A DNA stretch of 64,000 nt from Campylobacter concisus (GTDB taxonomy: Bacteria > Campylobacterota > Campylobacteria > Campylobacterales > Campylobacteraceae), in assembly GCF_003048775.2 (NCBI RefSeq), contig NZ_CP049272.1, positions 1,116,001 through 1,180,000 of the forward strand, in the 5' to 3' direction. The notes beneath the pieces were generated by a model. The model had not been told where the DNA came from. It saw only the letters and a program-made list of their open reading frames with translations, and made no database searches. Position numbers and translations under genes: made by a program. Below are positions 9,860-18,451 of the stretch, one piece after another (the first letter of the stretch is position 1; each line of letters opens with the position of its first letter).

Positions 9860-9973
9860 TTTCTTATTTAATTTATTACACCAATATCCTTAAACAAAAA
9901 ATCCTAAAAAACACTTATTTTAAATAGAAATTACTCAAAGTATAAAGGTAGTCTAAAAATTTATATTAGAAAT

Positions 9974-9997
9974 TTAGGCAAGAGTGCTCTTGCCTAA
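9974..9997 (-). terminator. terminator after the TRAP permease gene
   Basis: An 11-bp perfect inverted repeat (TTAGGCAAGAG with CTCTTGCCTAA, two-base loop) lies three bases beyond the stop codon of the minus-strand permease. The T-tract on the minus side is short, so termination strength is uncertain. Confidence 0.7.
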
Positions 9998-9999
9998 GA

Positions 10000-12066
10000 T
10001 TAGATTATTTTTATTTGATCAAGTGGTTTGTCTTTAATGCCCCATTGAGTCATAAAAACAAATCCATAAAGTACAGCAGCTACGATATAAGCAGTATATT
10101 CGTTTGGTATAAGATTAAATTTCACACATATATTTGGTACAAGAGCTAGTGGCACAACAGGGATCAAAAGAATACGCTCCCAAATTCTAAGCTTTGTGAC
10201 ATAGTAGCCTTGAAGTAAGCTTGAAAAAGCAAACATTCCCACGATCGCCATACCAAAGACAAGTAAAATTTCAAGTGGATTGCTCATCCAGATTATTCCT
10301 TTTGAATCAAGCGGGTCGCCCTCATTTACGCTTTCTATTAGCATAAGTTTGTTGTTAAAGAAAAAGGCAAATGGCAAGATCGCCGTTCTTAGATCGTAAA
10401 AGAATCCTTGAACGCCAACGGTTATAGGATTCGCTTTGGCGATACCAGCTGCTGCATAAGCTGCGATGCCAACTGGTGGCGTGTCATCAGCTAAAATTCC
10501 AAAGTAAAAGACAAAAAGATGCACAGCAATGGCTGGGATTAAAAAGCCATTTTTGTGCGCCAAAAATAAAATAACAGGTGCCACAAGGCTTGAAACTACG
10601 ATGTAATTTGCCGTCGTTGGAAGACCCATTCCTAGTATAAGTGACATCATCGCAGTAAGAAGCAATATCATAACTATATTATCACCAGCAAGTAACTCAA
10701 CTAAATCTGAAAGTACTTGACCAAGGCCAGTTAGAGAGATAGAACCCACGATGATACCTGCAAGTGCGGTTGCAATGGCGATCGTTGTCATACTTTTTGC
10801 GGCTGCGACCATCGCCCAAAATATATCTTCAAAGCCTATTAATACATCATTTATTCCAACTTTTTCGCCACTTGCTAGTTTTTTAACTGGCTCTTGAAAG
10901 ATCATTATTAAAAATAAAAATCCAATCGCATTAAACGCCGCAGCGATAGCTGACTCTTTTGCGATTAATAGTGTATAAAGCAAAATTAAAATCGGAGTTA
11001 TATAGTGAAGTCCGCTTACAAAAATTTTAAATCTTGAGTGAAACTCGCTTTGGTTTATACCTTTTAAACCAAGCTTCACACTCTCTAAATGCACGATGAA
11101 AAATAGCGACAAATAGCACGCAAATGCAGGAATAACCGCTGCCATCATAACATTTGTATATGTCATACCCAAAAACTCAGCTATGATAAAAGCAGCCGCA
11201 CCCATGATAGGTGGCATGAGCTGTCCGTTTACGCCAGCAGCAACCTCGATAGCACCGGCTTTTGTACGTGAAAGACCAGCCTTTTTCATAAGTGGTATGG
11301 TAAATGTACCAACGGTTACGACGTTTGCTGTGGAGCTGCCTGAGACCATGCCTGTTAGGCCACTTGCGATGACCGAGGCCTTAGCCGGACCGCCTCTATA
11401 TTTTCCAAGAAGAGAGAAAGCTAAATTTATGAAATATTGCCCAGCACCTGCCCTCTCAAGCAATGAGCCAAAAAGAACAAAAAGATAGATAAAACTAACG
11501 CTAACTCCGATAGGCACACCAAAGACACCCTCAGTTGTCAAAAACATATGGCCTGCGATCTTTTCAAAGCTGGCACCCTGATGAGCGATGATGTCTGGCA
11601 TATAAGGGCCAAAGTGATCATATATTAAAAATAATATACAAATAATTGGAAGTGCTGGCCCCATTACGCGCCTACCAGCCTCAAGCAAGACAATGATCGC
11701 CAAAAACGATATTACGATATCTTGTGTGATGTAGTCCCCTGTCCTATCAGCTAGCTCATAAAAATAAACAGCTGGATAAAGCACGGCTACAACGCCTACC
11801 ACACAAAAGACCAGATCGTAAAATGGCAAACTAGAATGTGCCTTTTTATGAAAAGTGACTGGGTAGAGTAAAAATACAAGCCCAACCGCAAAGGCTAAGT
11901 GTATCGAGCGCGAAATGTTGGTATTTAGTGGAAAATAAGCTATGTAAAGCTGAAAAACTGACCAAGAAAAGCATACGATCGCAATGAAATAGTTGTAAAA
12001 ATTGCTATTTATCTCCCTTGTTTTTACTTCGACAAATTGTTCTTCGTTGTCTTTGACTTCGTTCAT
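10000..12066 (-). CDS. TRAP transporter fused permease (DctQM type, TAXI system)
   Basis: Membrane part of a tripartite, ion-coupled transporter with both small (4-helix) and large (12-helix) subunits fused in one 688-residue protein. The first four helices span about residues 20-125; the large-subunit part shows the family motifs SGSSTANVVTVGTFTIPLM and ILGMGLPTTANYIV, each forming half of the transport core, and GILADDTPPVGIAAYAAAGIA. It follows the gene for its TAXI substrate-binding protein on the same strand, 87 bp apart, with a stem-loop in the gap. RBS AAGGAG precedes the ATG at 12066. TAXI systems in bacteria are often linked to dicarboxylates or amino acids such as glutamate; the substrate here is not established. 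Confidence 0.93.
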   Translation of the reverse strand: MNEVKDNEEQFVEVKTREINSNFYNYFIAIVCFSWSVFQLYIAYFPLNTNISRSIHLAFAVGLVFLLYPVTFHKKAHSSLPFYDLVFCVVGVVAVLYPAVYFYELADRTGDYITQDIVISFLAIIVLLEAGRRVMGPALPIICILFLIYDHFGPYMPDIIAHQGASFEKIAGHMFLTTEGVFGVPIGVSVSFIYLFVLFGSLLERAGAGQYFINLAFSLLGKYRGGPAKASVIASGLTGMVSGSSTANVVTVGTFTIPLMKKAGLSRTKAGAIEVAAGVNGQLMPPIMGAAAFIIAEFLGMTYTNVMMAAVIPAFACYLSLFFIVHLESVKLGLKGINQSEFHSRFKIFVSGLHYITPILILLYTLLIAKESAIAAAFNAIGFLFLIMIFQEPVKKLASGEKVGINDVLIGFEDIFWAMVAAAKSMTTIAIATALAGIIVGSISLTGLGQVLSDLVELLAGDNIVMILLLTAMMSLILGMGLPTTANYIVVSSLVAPVILFLAHKNGFLIPAIAVHLFVFYFGILADDTPPVGIAAYAAAGIAKANPITVGVQGFFYDLRTAILPFAFFFNNKLMLIESVNEGDPLDSKGIIWMSNPLEILLVFGMAIVGMFAFSSLLQGYYVTKLRIWERILLIPVVPLALVPNICVKFNLIPNEYTAYIVAAVLYGFVFMTQWGIKDKPLDQIKII

Positions 12067-12125
12067 CTCTCTCCTTTAAAATTTAAATATATAAATTTAG
12101 AAAAAATTTGCATATTTAAATTTTA

Positions 12126-12147
12126 TCCAGAGGCAAAAGCCCCTGGA
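12126..12147 (-). promoter_or_regulatory. intercistronic stem-loop between TAXI and permease genes
   Basis: Nine paired positions (TCCAGGGGC with GCCTCTGGA on the minus strand, one G-U pair) around a TTTT loop, beginning seven bases after the TAXI stop. The downstream side is A-rich rather than a T run, so it may stabilise the upstream message or give partial termination, which would favour the binding protein over the permease. Confidence 0.55.
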
Positions 12148-12153
12148 AATGGA

Positions 12154-13095
12154 TTATTTTAAAATACCAGCCTCTTTAAATGCAGCCTCTGCAGCTGGGT
12201 GAAGCGGAGCTGAAAGACCTTGAACAAGATCTTCTTTGTTTACTGATTTTAGCGCTGGGTGAAGAGTTTTATACTCATCAAAGTTGTCTAAAATAGCTTT
12301 TATCACAGCTTTTACAGCCTCGTCCTTTGTATCTTTATTAGTTACTAAAACAGCTTTTACACCGATAGTATTTACATCGTGATCGACGCCATCATATGAG
12401 CCTTTTGGGATCACACCTTTTGCGAAGTATGGCTTCTCTTTAAGAAGATTATCAATCTCGCTGCCTTCGATATTTAGGATATCGATCGGCAAAGATGTCG
12501 CAGCATCAGTGATGTTTGCGGTTGGGTGGCCGACAACAAAGCTGTATCCGTCTATCTTTTTATCTTTTAGTGCGTGTGGGCATTCACCAACTGTTAAAAC
12601 GCCGCGGTAGCCTAGTTTTGAAACGTCAAAGCCCTTTGCTTTAAAGACTTCAAGTGTACTCACTTCGTTGCCACTGCCTGGATTTCCGACGTTGTATTTT
12701 TTGCCTGCAAATGAAGCAAGATCGCTTGTTAGACCGCTATCTTTTGCCACAACAAATGCAAGAAGCTCAGGATAGATCGCAACTACTGAGCGTAAATTTT
12801 CATCTTTCGCTCCGTCAAATTTGCCAGTACCGTTAAATTTATCATAGACAACATCGCTTTGAACAAAGCCAAATGTAAGCTCTTTTTTCAAAACGTTATT
12901 CACGTTATAGACTGAGCCGCCAGTTGATTGGACTGAGCATTTTACATTAGTATTTTTGTTTGCTAAACGGCAAATCGCTCCACCTATCGGATAATAAGTG
13001 CCTGTCATGCCGCCAGTACCGATACTGATAAATTCTTTTGCTGAAAGAGTTGTTGCTAAAAGCAAGCCAGCAAGTGCCAAAGAAGTAGTTTTCAT
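12154..13095 (-). CDS. TAXI family TRAP substrate-binding protein
   Basis: Periplasmic binding protein of 313 residues that hands substrate to the fused permease. The N terminus is a signal peptide cleaved near LSAKEF (about residues 18-20). The mature start has the TAXI signature FISIGTGGMTGTYYPIGGAI, followed by STGGSVYNV and GYSFVVGHPTANI, which line the binding site in this family. AAGGA lies before the ATG at 13095. First gene of a two-gene unit whose promoter lies in 13096-13250; a TAGAAT/AAAAT box is visible on the minus strand near 13140. Ligand not predictable. Confidence 0.93.
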   Translation of the reverse strand: MKTTSLALAGLLLATTLSAKEFISIGTGGMTGTYYPIGGAICRLANKNTNVKCSVQSTGGSVYNVNNVLKKELTFGFVQSDVVYDKFNGTGKFDGAKDENLRSVVAIYPELLAFVVAKDSGLTSDLASFAGKKYNVGNPGSGNEVSTLEVFKAKGFDVSKLGYRGVLTVGECPHALKDKKIDGYSFVVGHPTANITDAATSLPIDILNIEGSEIDNLLKEKPYFAKGVIPKGSYDGVDHDVNTIGVKAVLVTNKDTKDEAVKAVIKAILDNFDEYKTLHPALKSVNKEDLVQGLSAPLHPAAEAAFKEAGILK

Positions 13096-13409
13096 CTAAG
13101 ATCCTTTCAAGAAATTTAAGGCTATTTTATTCTATAAATTTAGCTTTTTACCTTATTTGATATGATATTTTCATGCCGTTTTAGTAAAGTTGCAACCATT
13201 CTACACAATCAAGACTTAAAAAAATATTTTCTTAAGACTAAATTTATATTTATTTATTAGTCAAAATAAATTTGATAAACCGGCTATTTAAATATTATTT
13301 TTTATTGTATAATCCACCGCAGTTCTAAGTTTTAGAAAAACTGTTGCAAATTTACAACTAATCAATAGCTTTTACAAATGTTAATAACAATCAAATTTTG
13401 GAGGTTTTT
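13096..13409. other. divergent control region between TRAP and pst genes
   Basis: About 314 bp without a gene. It holds promoters for both directions. On the plus side there is a TATAAT box with a T-rich upstream stretch, an inverted repeat TTCTAA-GTT-TTAGAA at 13323-13337 where transcription would begin, and a further palindrome GTTG-N8-CAAC at 13343-13358. These could be operators for a phosphate-responsive regulator, but I see no exact match to a pho box known to me. Confidence 0.5.
13308..13313 (+). promoter_or_regulatory. -10 box of the pst operon promoter
   Basis: Exact TATAAT, preceded by alternating T-rich DNA in place of a clear -35 box, as is usual for Campylobacter housekeeping promoters. 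It lies about 97 bp before the pstS start. Confidence 0.6.
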
Positions 13410-14282
13410 ATGAAAAAATCACTTATGTTGGCTGCTTCTATGCTGCTTTTATCTTTAAATTACGCTTCTGGTGCGGATGAAAAAACGCAAGTTAGCTTTA
13501 GTGGCTCATCTACTCTAGCTCCGGTCATCGCTAAAATTTCAACTGACTTTATCGAAAAGTACGAGACTTGGGACAAGGTTGATAGTGCTTTACCAAACAA
13601 AAATATCACCATCTTTGTCTCAGCTGGCGGCTCTGGCGCTGGCGTAAAAGCCGTGCTTGATCATGTCGCTGACTTTGGCATGCTAGCTCGCGATATAAAA
13701 GATAGCGAAAAAGCAAAGATAAAGGACATGAAAGCCTACACGCTTGGCATAGACGCACTTTGCGTGGCTGTAAACCCAGAAAATGAGGTGATAAAGCTAA
13801 AGGGCGGAAATTTAAGCAAAGACGAGATCGTCAAAATTTTCTCAGGCGAGTATAAAAAGTGGAGCGATCTTGACAAATCCCTACCAAATGACGAAATAGT
13901 CGTAGTTACAAGAGATCTTGGCGGCGGTGCTCACGAGGTATTTCAAAAAAAGATCATGAAAGATGTCAAAGTTAGTAAAAACGTCATCCAATCACCTTCC
14001 ATGGGCGCGCTTGTCTCAAAGATCATCGAAAATAAAAACGCTATTGGCTATGCATCTTTTGGTATCACAAACCAAAACAAAGGCAAGCTAATACCGCTAA
14101 ACGTTGACGGCGTTGAGCCAACTGTTAAAAATATAGTTGATGGCAAATACTACATCTCTCGTCCGCTCATCATCGTAAAAAGTGGCGATCTAAGCAAGAG
14201 CGAGCAAATTTTTGTTGACGTGCTAAATTCAGCTGAAGGTCAAAAGACTATCGAAAAAATGGGATTTATACCAGTAAAATAG
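13410..14282 (+). CDS. pstS: phosphate ABC transporter substrate-binding protein PstS
   Basis: Periplasmic phosphate receptor of 290 residues. A signal peptide (MKKSLMLAASMLLLSLNYAS...) ends near residue 22. The mature part opens with FSGSSTLAPVIAKI, the phosphate-loop motif, and later has VSAGGSGAG and GGGAHEVF, both typical of PstS-like proteins. GGAGG sits six bases before the ATG at 13410; the frame extends four codons further up but without a better start. Four bases after the stop begins pstC, so the four pst genes form one operon. Expression is presumably raised by phosphate starvation, inferred from the family. Confidence 0.92.
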   Translation: MKKSLMLAASMLLLSLNYASGADEKTQVSFSGSSTLAPVIAKISTDFIEKYETWDKVDSALPNKNITIFVSAGGSGAGVKAVLDHVADFGMLARDIKDSEKAKIKDMKAYTLGIDALCVAVNPENEVIKLKGGNLSKDEIVKIFSGEYKKWSDLDKSLPNDEIVVVTRDLGGGAHEVFQKKIMKDVKVSKNVIQSPSMGALVSKIIENKNAIGYASFGITNQNKGKLIPLNVDGVEPTVKNIVDGKYYISRPLIIVKSGDLSKSEQIFVDVLNSAEGQKTIEKMGFIPVK

Positions 14283-14286
14283 TCTA

Positions 14287-15144
14287 ATGACAGGGCAAAT
14301 TTTTAAAGGCGCGATATATCTTTTCACACTTTTATCCGCCATGCTTTTGCTTTTACTCGTGGGATTTTTACTGATAAATTCCACGAGCTTTTTTGCAGAA
14401 GTAAGCCTTTTTGACTTCTTACTAAATGGCGACTGGGACGTTAGCACAGAGCCTTTTAGCTTTGGACTCTTTAATATCCTAGTCGCAAATTTTGCAGTTG
14501 CGTTTTTAGCTTGCATATTTTCATTTTTTATCTCGCTTGGCGTTACTATTTTTATCTGCTTTTTTGCGAGCGCCTGGCTTAGGCACGTGCTAGACTGGAT
14601 GATACGGATACTAGCTGGCATACCCTCTATCATATATGGATTTTTCGCACTTTACACGGTTGTAAAAATTTTAGAGTCAGGGCTAAAAATGTCCGCTGGC
14701 GAGTCAGTCTTGGCCGCTAGCCTCATCCTTAGCGTCATGATACTGCCCTTTTTTACCTCGCATTTGCTTCAAAGTGTTGATCTGCTAAAACAAAATTTCA
14801 AAACAAACTCAGACGCGCTTGGCGTAAGCACTGGATATTTTATAAGAAAAATCATTTTTAGAAAATCTATAAAAGCTAGCATTTCAGGCTTTATACTCGC
14901 ATTTTCAAGGGCAGCTGGCGAGACAATGGCTGTGATGATGGTCATAGGCAACACCCCGCTTTTTCCGCACCTACTCTCAAAAGCTCAGACCATATCATCT
15001 CTAATAGCCCTTGAAATGGGCATGAGCGAGGCTGGTAGCTTGCACTATCACGCTCTTATTGCAAGCGGATTTGTCCTGCTTGTTTTTATATTTATGCTAA
15101 ATATTTTTATATTTAAATTTGAGAAAAACAATGAATGCTTTTAA
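14287..15144 (+). CDS. pstC: phosphate ABC transporter permease PstC
   Basis: Inner-membrane permease of 285 residues with six hydrophobic helices. The cytoplasmic EAA-type loop SDALGVSTGYFIRKIIF and the following AAGETMAVMMVIGN are characteristic of the PstC/PstA family; IPSIIYGFF is another shared motif. It starts four bases after pstS and its end overlaps pstA by 14 bp. Together with PstA it forms the channel through which PstS-delivered phosphate passes. Confidence 0.9.
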   Translation: MTGQIFKGAIYLFTLLSAMLLLLLVGFLLINSTSFFAEVSLFDFLLNGDWDVSTEPFSFGLFNILVANFAVAFLACIFSFFISLGVTIFICFFASAWLRHVLDWMIRILAGIPSIIYGFFALYTVVKILESGLKMSAGESVLAASLILSVMILPFFTSHLLQSVDLLKQNFKTNSDALGVSTGYFIRKIIFRKSIKASISGFILAFSRAAGETMAVMMVIGNTPLFPHLLSKAQTISSLIALEMGMSEAGSLHYHALIASGFVLLVFIFMLNIFIFKFEKNNECF

Positions 15145-15988
15145 AGATTTTATAGTCAAATTTTACGCTTATCTTTGCGTATTTATAGTGGTTGCGGTGA
15201 TATTTTGGATATTTTATTTCATCTTTGCAAATGGCATCTCTCAGATAAATTTAGACTTTCTAACCAAAAACCCGCAAGGTTTAAATTTAGGTGAGAGTGG
15301 CGGCATAAGAGACGCTATCATAGGCTCATTTTTGCTGATGCTACTATCTATGATATTTTCTGCACTTCTTGGCGTTAGCTGCGCCATTTATAGGCAAATT
15401 TACTGCACCTCTGGCACGATCAAGCTTGGACTTAAATTTATCATCCAAACGATGGCTTCTATTCCTTCTATCTTGCTTGGGATGTTTGTTTATGGGCTTT
15501 TTATAGTTAGCCTTGATATCCCAAAGAGCCTGCTAACAGCTAGCATTACGCTTGCTTTGATGGTCTTTCCATTTGTGGAAGTTAGCACAGAAAAGGTGAT
15601 CTCGCAGATAGATGAAAAGATGTTAAGAGATAGCTTTGCACTTGGCGTTGATAAAAATTTCATGGCTAGAAAGCTAGTTTTGCCAACTATTAGAAAAAAT
15701 ATCATATCTATTTTAATACTCGCTGGCAGCTACGCCATAGGGGCAACTGCGCCACTACTTTTAACAGGGGTCGTCTTCATGGCAAAGGCCGAAGGCCTGC
15801 TCTCGCCAGTCATGGCGCTACCTTTTCACCTGCACATGCTCTTAAGTCAGTCAGTCGCAACGCAAAATGCCTACGCCACGGCGCTTGTGCTCATTTTTAT
15901 ACTTATCATTTTGCATCTGCTTTCAGCCGTAGTTTTATTTGATATAGGAGAGAAAATTGCCAGATATTTTAAACATAAAAGAGCTTAG
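15131..15988 (+). CDS. pstA: phosphate ABC transporter permease PstA
   Basis: Second permease, 285 residues from the ATG at 15131, which has GAGA seven bases upstream; a TTG at 15119 in the same frame is a weaker candidate. Six hydrophobic helices, the motif MASIPSILLGMFVYG, an EAA loop (RDSFALGVDKNFMARKLV) and AIGATAPLLLTGVVF mark it as PstA. It overlaps pstC by 14 bp and pstB by 32 bp. Confidence 0.9.
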   Translation: MNAFKDFIVKFYAYLCVFIVVAVIFWIFYFIFANGISQINLDFLTKNPQGLNLGESGGIRDAIIGSFLLMLLSMIFSALLGVSCAIYRQIYCTSGTIKLGLKFIIQTMASIPSILLGMFVYGLFIVSLDIPKSLLTASITLALMVFPFVEVSTEKVISQIDEKMLRDSFALGVDKNFMARKLVLPTIRKNIISILILAGSYAIGATAPLLLTGVVFMAKAEGLLSPVMALPFHLHMLLSQSVATQNAYATALVLIFILIILHLLSAVVLFDIGEKIARYFKHKRA

Positions 15989-16622
15989 TATCTTTTACCA
16001 AGATAATGAAATTTTAAAAGATCTAAATTTAAATGTCGCCCAAAACGAGATCATCTGTCTAATGGGAAGCTCAGGATGCGGTAAATCGACATTTCTTTCG
16101 GTACTAAATGGCTTTTTGGAGCAAAAGGGCGGCAGATATAGCGGAGAGATCCTATTTAAAGGCGAAAATATCAAAAATAAGGGCAAAATTTGGCTCAGAC
16201 GAAAGCTAGCCATACTCTTTCAAGACGCCACGCTCTTTCCTTTTAACGTTGAGAGAAATTTGACCTATGCGATGGAATTTTATGAAGGCAGCATAAAAGA
16301 TAAGCAAAAAAGAGTAGAAGAGCTCTTAAAAAGCGTAAATTTACTGGGCGAAATAAACGACCTAGATATGCCAGCTAGCAAGCTCTCTGGCGGTCAAAAG
16401 CAAAGACTTTGCATCGCAAGGATGCTAACTACAAAACCTGAAGTGCTCATGCTTGATGAGCCTTGCTCGTCGCTTGATATGAAAAATGTCTTGATTATAG
16501 AGGAGCTTTTAAAAAGCTTGTCGCAAAGATACACCATCATCATCACCACGCACAACGAAGAGCAGGCAAAAAGGCTTGGCGGCAGGATAATTCGCATCGT
16601 AGATAAGAAATTTACATTTTAA
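15957..16622 (+). CDS. pstB: phosphate ABC transporter ATPase PstB
   Basis: Cytoplasmic ATPase of 221 residues, somewhat shorter than the usual 250 of PstB. Walker A GSSGCGKST (residues 37-45), Q-loop LFQDATLFPF, signature KLSGGQKQRL, Walker B VLMLDEP and the switch histidine in TTHNEEQA are all present. It begins with TTG at 15957, supported by AGGAG six bases upstream, and overlaps pstA by 32 bp. No phoU gene follows; the operon ends here at a terminator shared with the convergent agu operon. Confidence 0.88.
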   Translation: MPDILNIKELSIFYQDNEILKDLNLNVAQNEIICLMGSSGCGKSTFLSVLNGFLEQKGGRYSGEILFKGENIKNKGKIWLRRKLAILFQDATLFPFNVERNLTYAMEFYEGSIKDKQKRVEELLKSVNLLGEINDLDMPASKLSGGQKQRLCIARMLTTKPEVLMLDEPCSSLDMKNVLIIEELLKSLSQRYTIIITTHNEEQAKRLGGRIIRIVDKKFTF

Positions 16623-16623
16623 A

Positions 16624-16644
16624 AGAGCTAGAATTTCTAGCTCT
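16624..16644. terminator. bidirectional terminator between pstB and aguB
   Basis: Inverted repeat AGAGCTAGA / TCTAGCTCT with a three-base loop lies in the 26-bp gap between two convergent operons. AT-rich flanks on both sides could serve either strand. Confidence 0.75.
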
Positions 16645-16648
16645 AAAT

Positions 16649-17521
16649 TTAGTCTATAAACCTCTTTGTGATATTTGCGTAGGCATCGATCCTGCGGTCT
16701 CTTAAAAATGGCCAAATTCTGCGCACTTCTTCACTTCTTTTCATATCTATCTCAACGATCTTGCATAGCTCATCTGTGCTGTTTGCGCGGAAAAGCTGCT
16801 CGCCTTGTGGCCCAAAAACAAAACTATTTCCCCAAAATTTTATCCCATCCATGACGCCGCTATCATCTTTTTCAAAGCCCACACGATTTACTGCGACCAC
16901 TGGCAGGCCATTTGCCACGCTGTGGCCTCTTTGCACTGCCACCCACGCTTCAAGCTGTCTTGACTTTTCATCATCACTATCGCCCTCAAACCAGCCAATA
17001 GCCGTTGGGTAGATGAGAATTTTCGCCCCTTTTAGCGCCATTAGCCTTGCTGCCTCTGGATACCACTGATCCCAACACACCAAAACTCCAAGCTTGCCAA
17101 TACTGGTTTCAATAGGCTCAAAGCCGATATCACCAGGCGTGAAGTAAAATTTCTCGTAAAATCCAGGGTCATCAGGGATGTGCATTTTTCGGTATTTGCC
17201 AGCCACGCTGCCGTCGCGCTCGAAGACAAAAGCGGTGTTGTGATAAAGTCCGTCAGCCCTCTTTTCAAAAAGAGAAGTAACTAAAACCATGCCATTTTCT
17301 TTTGCCACCCTGCCCCAAAAAGCGACGTCTTCTTGCCAATCATTTGCGTGATCAAAGAAATTTGTATCCTCGCTTTGGCAAAAGTACTGCGTCTGGTGCA
17401 GCTCTTGGCAGACGACTAGATCGGCACCGCCCTTTTTTGCCTCGGCGATTAGCTCAAGCGTCTTTGCGATAGTCGCCTCTTTTGTGCCTTTAAATTCTTG
17501 TTGAAGTAGTGCTACTTTCAT
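16649..17521 (-). CDS. aguB: N-carbamoylputrescine amidase
   Basis: Hydrolyses N-carbamoylputrescine to putrescine, ammonia and CO2, the last step of putrescine synthesis from agmatine. The 290-residue protein is a nitrilase-superfamily enzyme with the catalytic triad visible: Glu40 in VVCQELHQTQYF, Lys112 in YRKMHIPDDPG and Cys149 in LVCWDQWYPEAARL. The HQTQYFC and HIPDDPGFYEKFYF segments are specific to AguB. It is the last gene of the operon small membrane protein-aguA-CDF-aguB, one base after the CDF gene. Confidence 0.94.
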   Translation of the reverse strand: MKVALLQQEFKGTKEATIAKTLELIAEAKKGGADLVVCQELHQTQYFCQSEDTNFFDHANDWQEDVAFWGRVAKENGMVLVTSLFEKRADGLYHNTAFVFERDGSVAGKYRKMHIPDDPGFYEKFYFTPGDIGFEPIETSIGKLGVLVCWDQWYPEAARLMALKGAKILIYPTAIGWFEGDSDDEKSRQLEAWVAVQRGHSVANGLPVVAVNRVGFEKDDSGVMDGIKFWGNSFVFGPQGEQLFRANSTDELCKIVEIDMKRSEEVRRIWPFLRDRRIDAYANITKRFID

Positions 17522-17522
17522 C

Positions 17523-18449
17523 TCATTTCCCTTCTTTGTCGTTGTACGGGTCTAAATGCGTGGTTATCTGCCACGAATAATCCCTAAATTTCTCTCTTAT
17601 CTCGGCTTCAAGCGAGTCGGCCACCTCGTGCGCGTCGTAAAGCGAAATATCTTTGTCAAAAACTAAATGCAGCGTTAAAAATATGGCATTTGCGCTCTGC
17701 CTTGTGTTTAGATAGTGAAAATCAGAAATTCTTTCTTTTGCCTTTATCATTTTGATGATCCCCTCTGTGACTTCAGGGCTTGCTGCATGATCCAACAAGA
17801 TACCAAAGGCGTCTTTACCTAAATTTATAGCACTTTGAGCGATGTAGCCGCTTATCACGATACCAAAGATCGCATCTATCATCACAAATCCGCTAAATTT
17901 AATGATAAGCAGCGAGATGATGACTGCAAGGTTGCTAAAAAGGTCGATCTTATAGTGCAGAGCGTCTGCTTTTATGATAAGGTTTCCGCTTTTTTTAGAA
18001 ATTTGGTTTAAAAATAGCACCAAACATAGCGTCACCATGACCGAAAATACCATCACGCCAAGGCTTAAGCCAAGGTCTATCTCTAAATTTGGCTCGCTAA
18101 ATTTCTTAACGCTCTCATAAAATATATATCCAGCAGCCAGCACGATGATGACGCACTCAAATAGCGCTGCCAACGCCTCTAGCTTTGTGTAGCCAAAGTT
18201 AAATCTCTCATCAGCTTGCTTTCTTGACTTTCTAAGCGCAAATAAATTTAAAAGCGAAACGATAAAATCAAGCATCGAATCAATCGCCGAGCCAAGCACA
18301 GCAACTGAGCCACTAAAAAGTCCAGCTGTAAATTTCACAAGTGCGAGTAAAAAAGCGCAAGCTCCGGCTGCAATAACTGCCTTATTTTCGCCTTGCGTGC
18401 ACTCCTGCTTATTTATGCGGTTAAACTCATAATCAAACGGACTTGACAA
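17523..18449 (-). CDS. cation diffusion facilitator (CDF) family transporter
   Basis: Metal-proton antiporter of 308 residues. Five to six hydrophobic helices lie in residues 20-200; helix 2 carries SAIDSMLDF and helix 5 has DALHYKIDLFSN, placing the metal-binding aspartates and histidine of the FieF/Zn-CDF group. A C-terminal cytoplasmic domain with several histidines (FHYLNTRQS, LTLHLVFD, TTHLDPYND) follows. Unusually it sits between aguA and aguB with gaps of one and two bases, so it is made together with the putrescine enzymes. Metal (iron, zinc or manganese) not predictable from sequence alone. Confidence 0.9.
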   Translation of the reverse strand: MSSPFDYEFNRINKQECTQGENKAVIAAGACAFLLALVKFTAGLFSGSVAVLGSAIDSMLDFIVSLLNLFALRKSRKQADERFNFGYTKLEALAALFECVIIVLAAGYIFYESVKKFSEPNLEIDLGLSLGVMVFSVMVTLCLVLFLNQISKKSGNLIIKADALHYKIDLFSNLAVIISLLIIKFSGFVMIDAIFGIVISGYIAQSAINLGKDAFGILLDHAASPEVTEGIIKMIKAKERISDFHYLNTRQSANAIFLTLHLVFDKDISLYDAHEVADSLEAEIREKFRDYSWQITTHLDPYNDKEGK

Positions 18450-18451
18450 GA

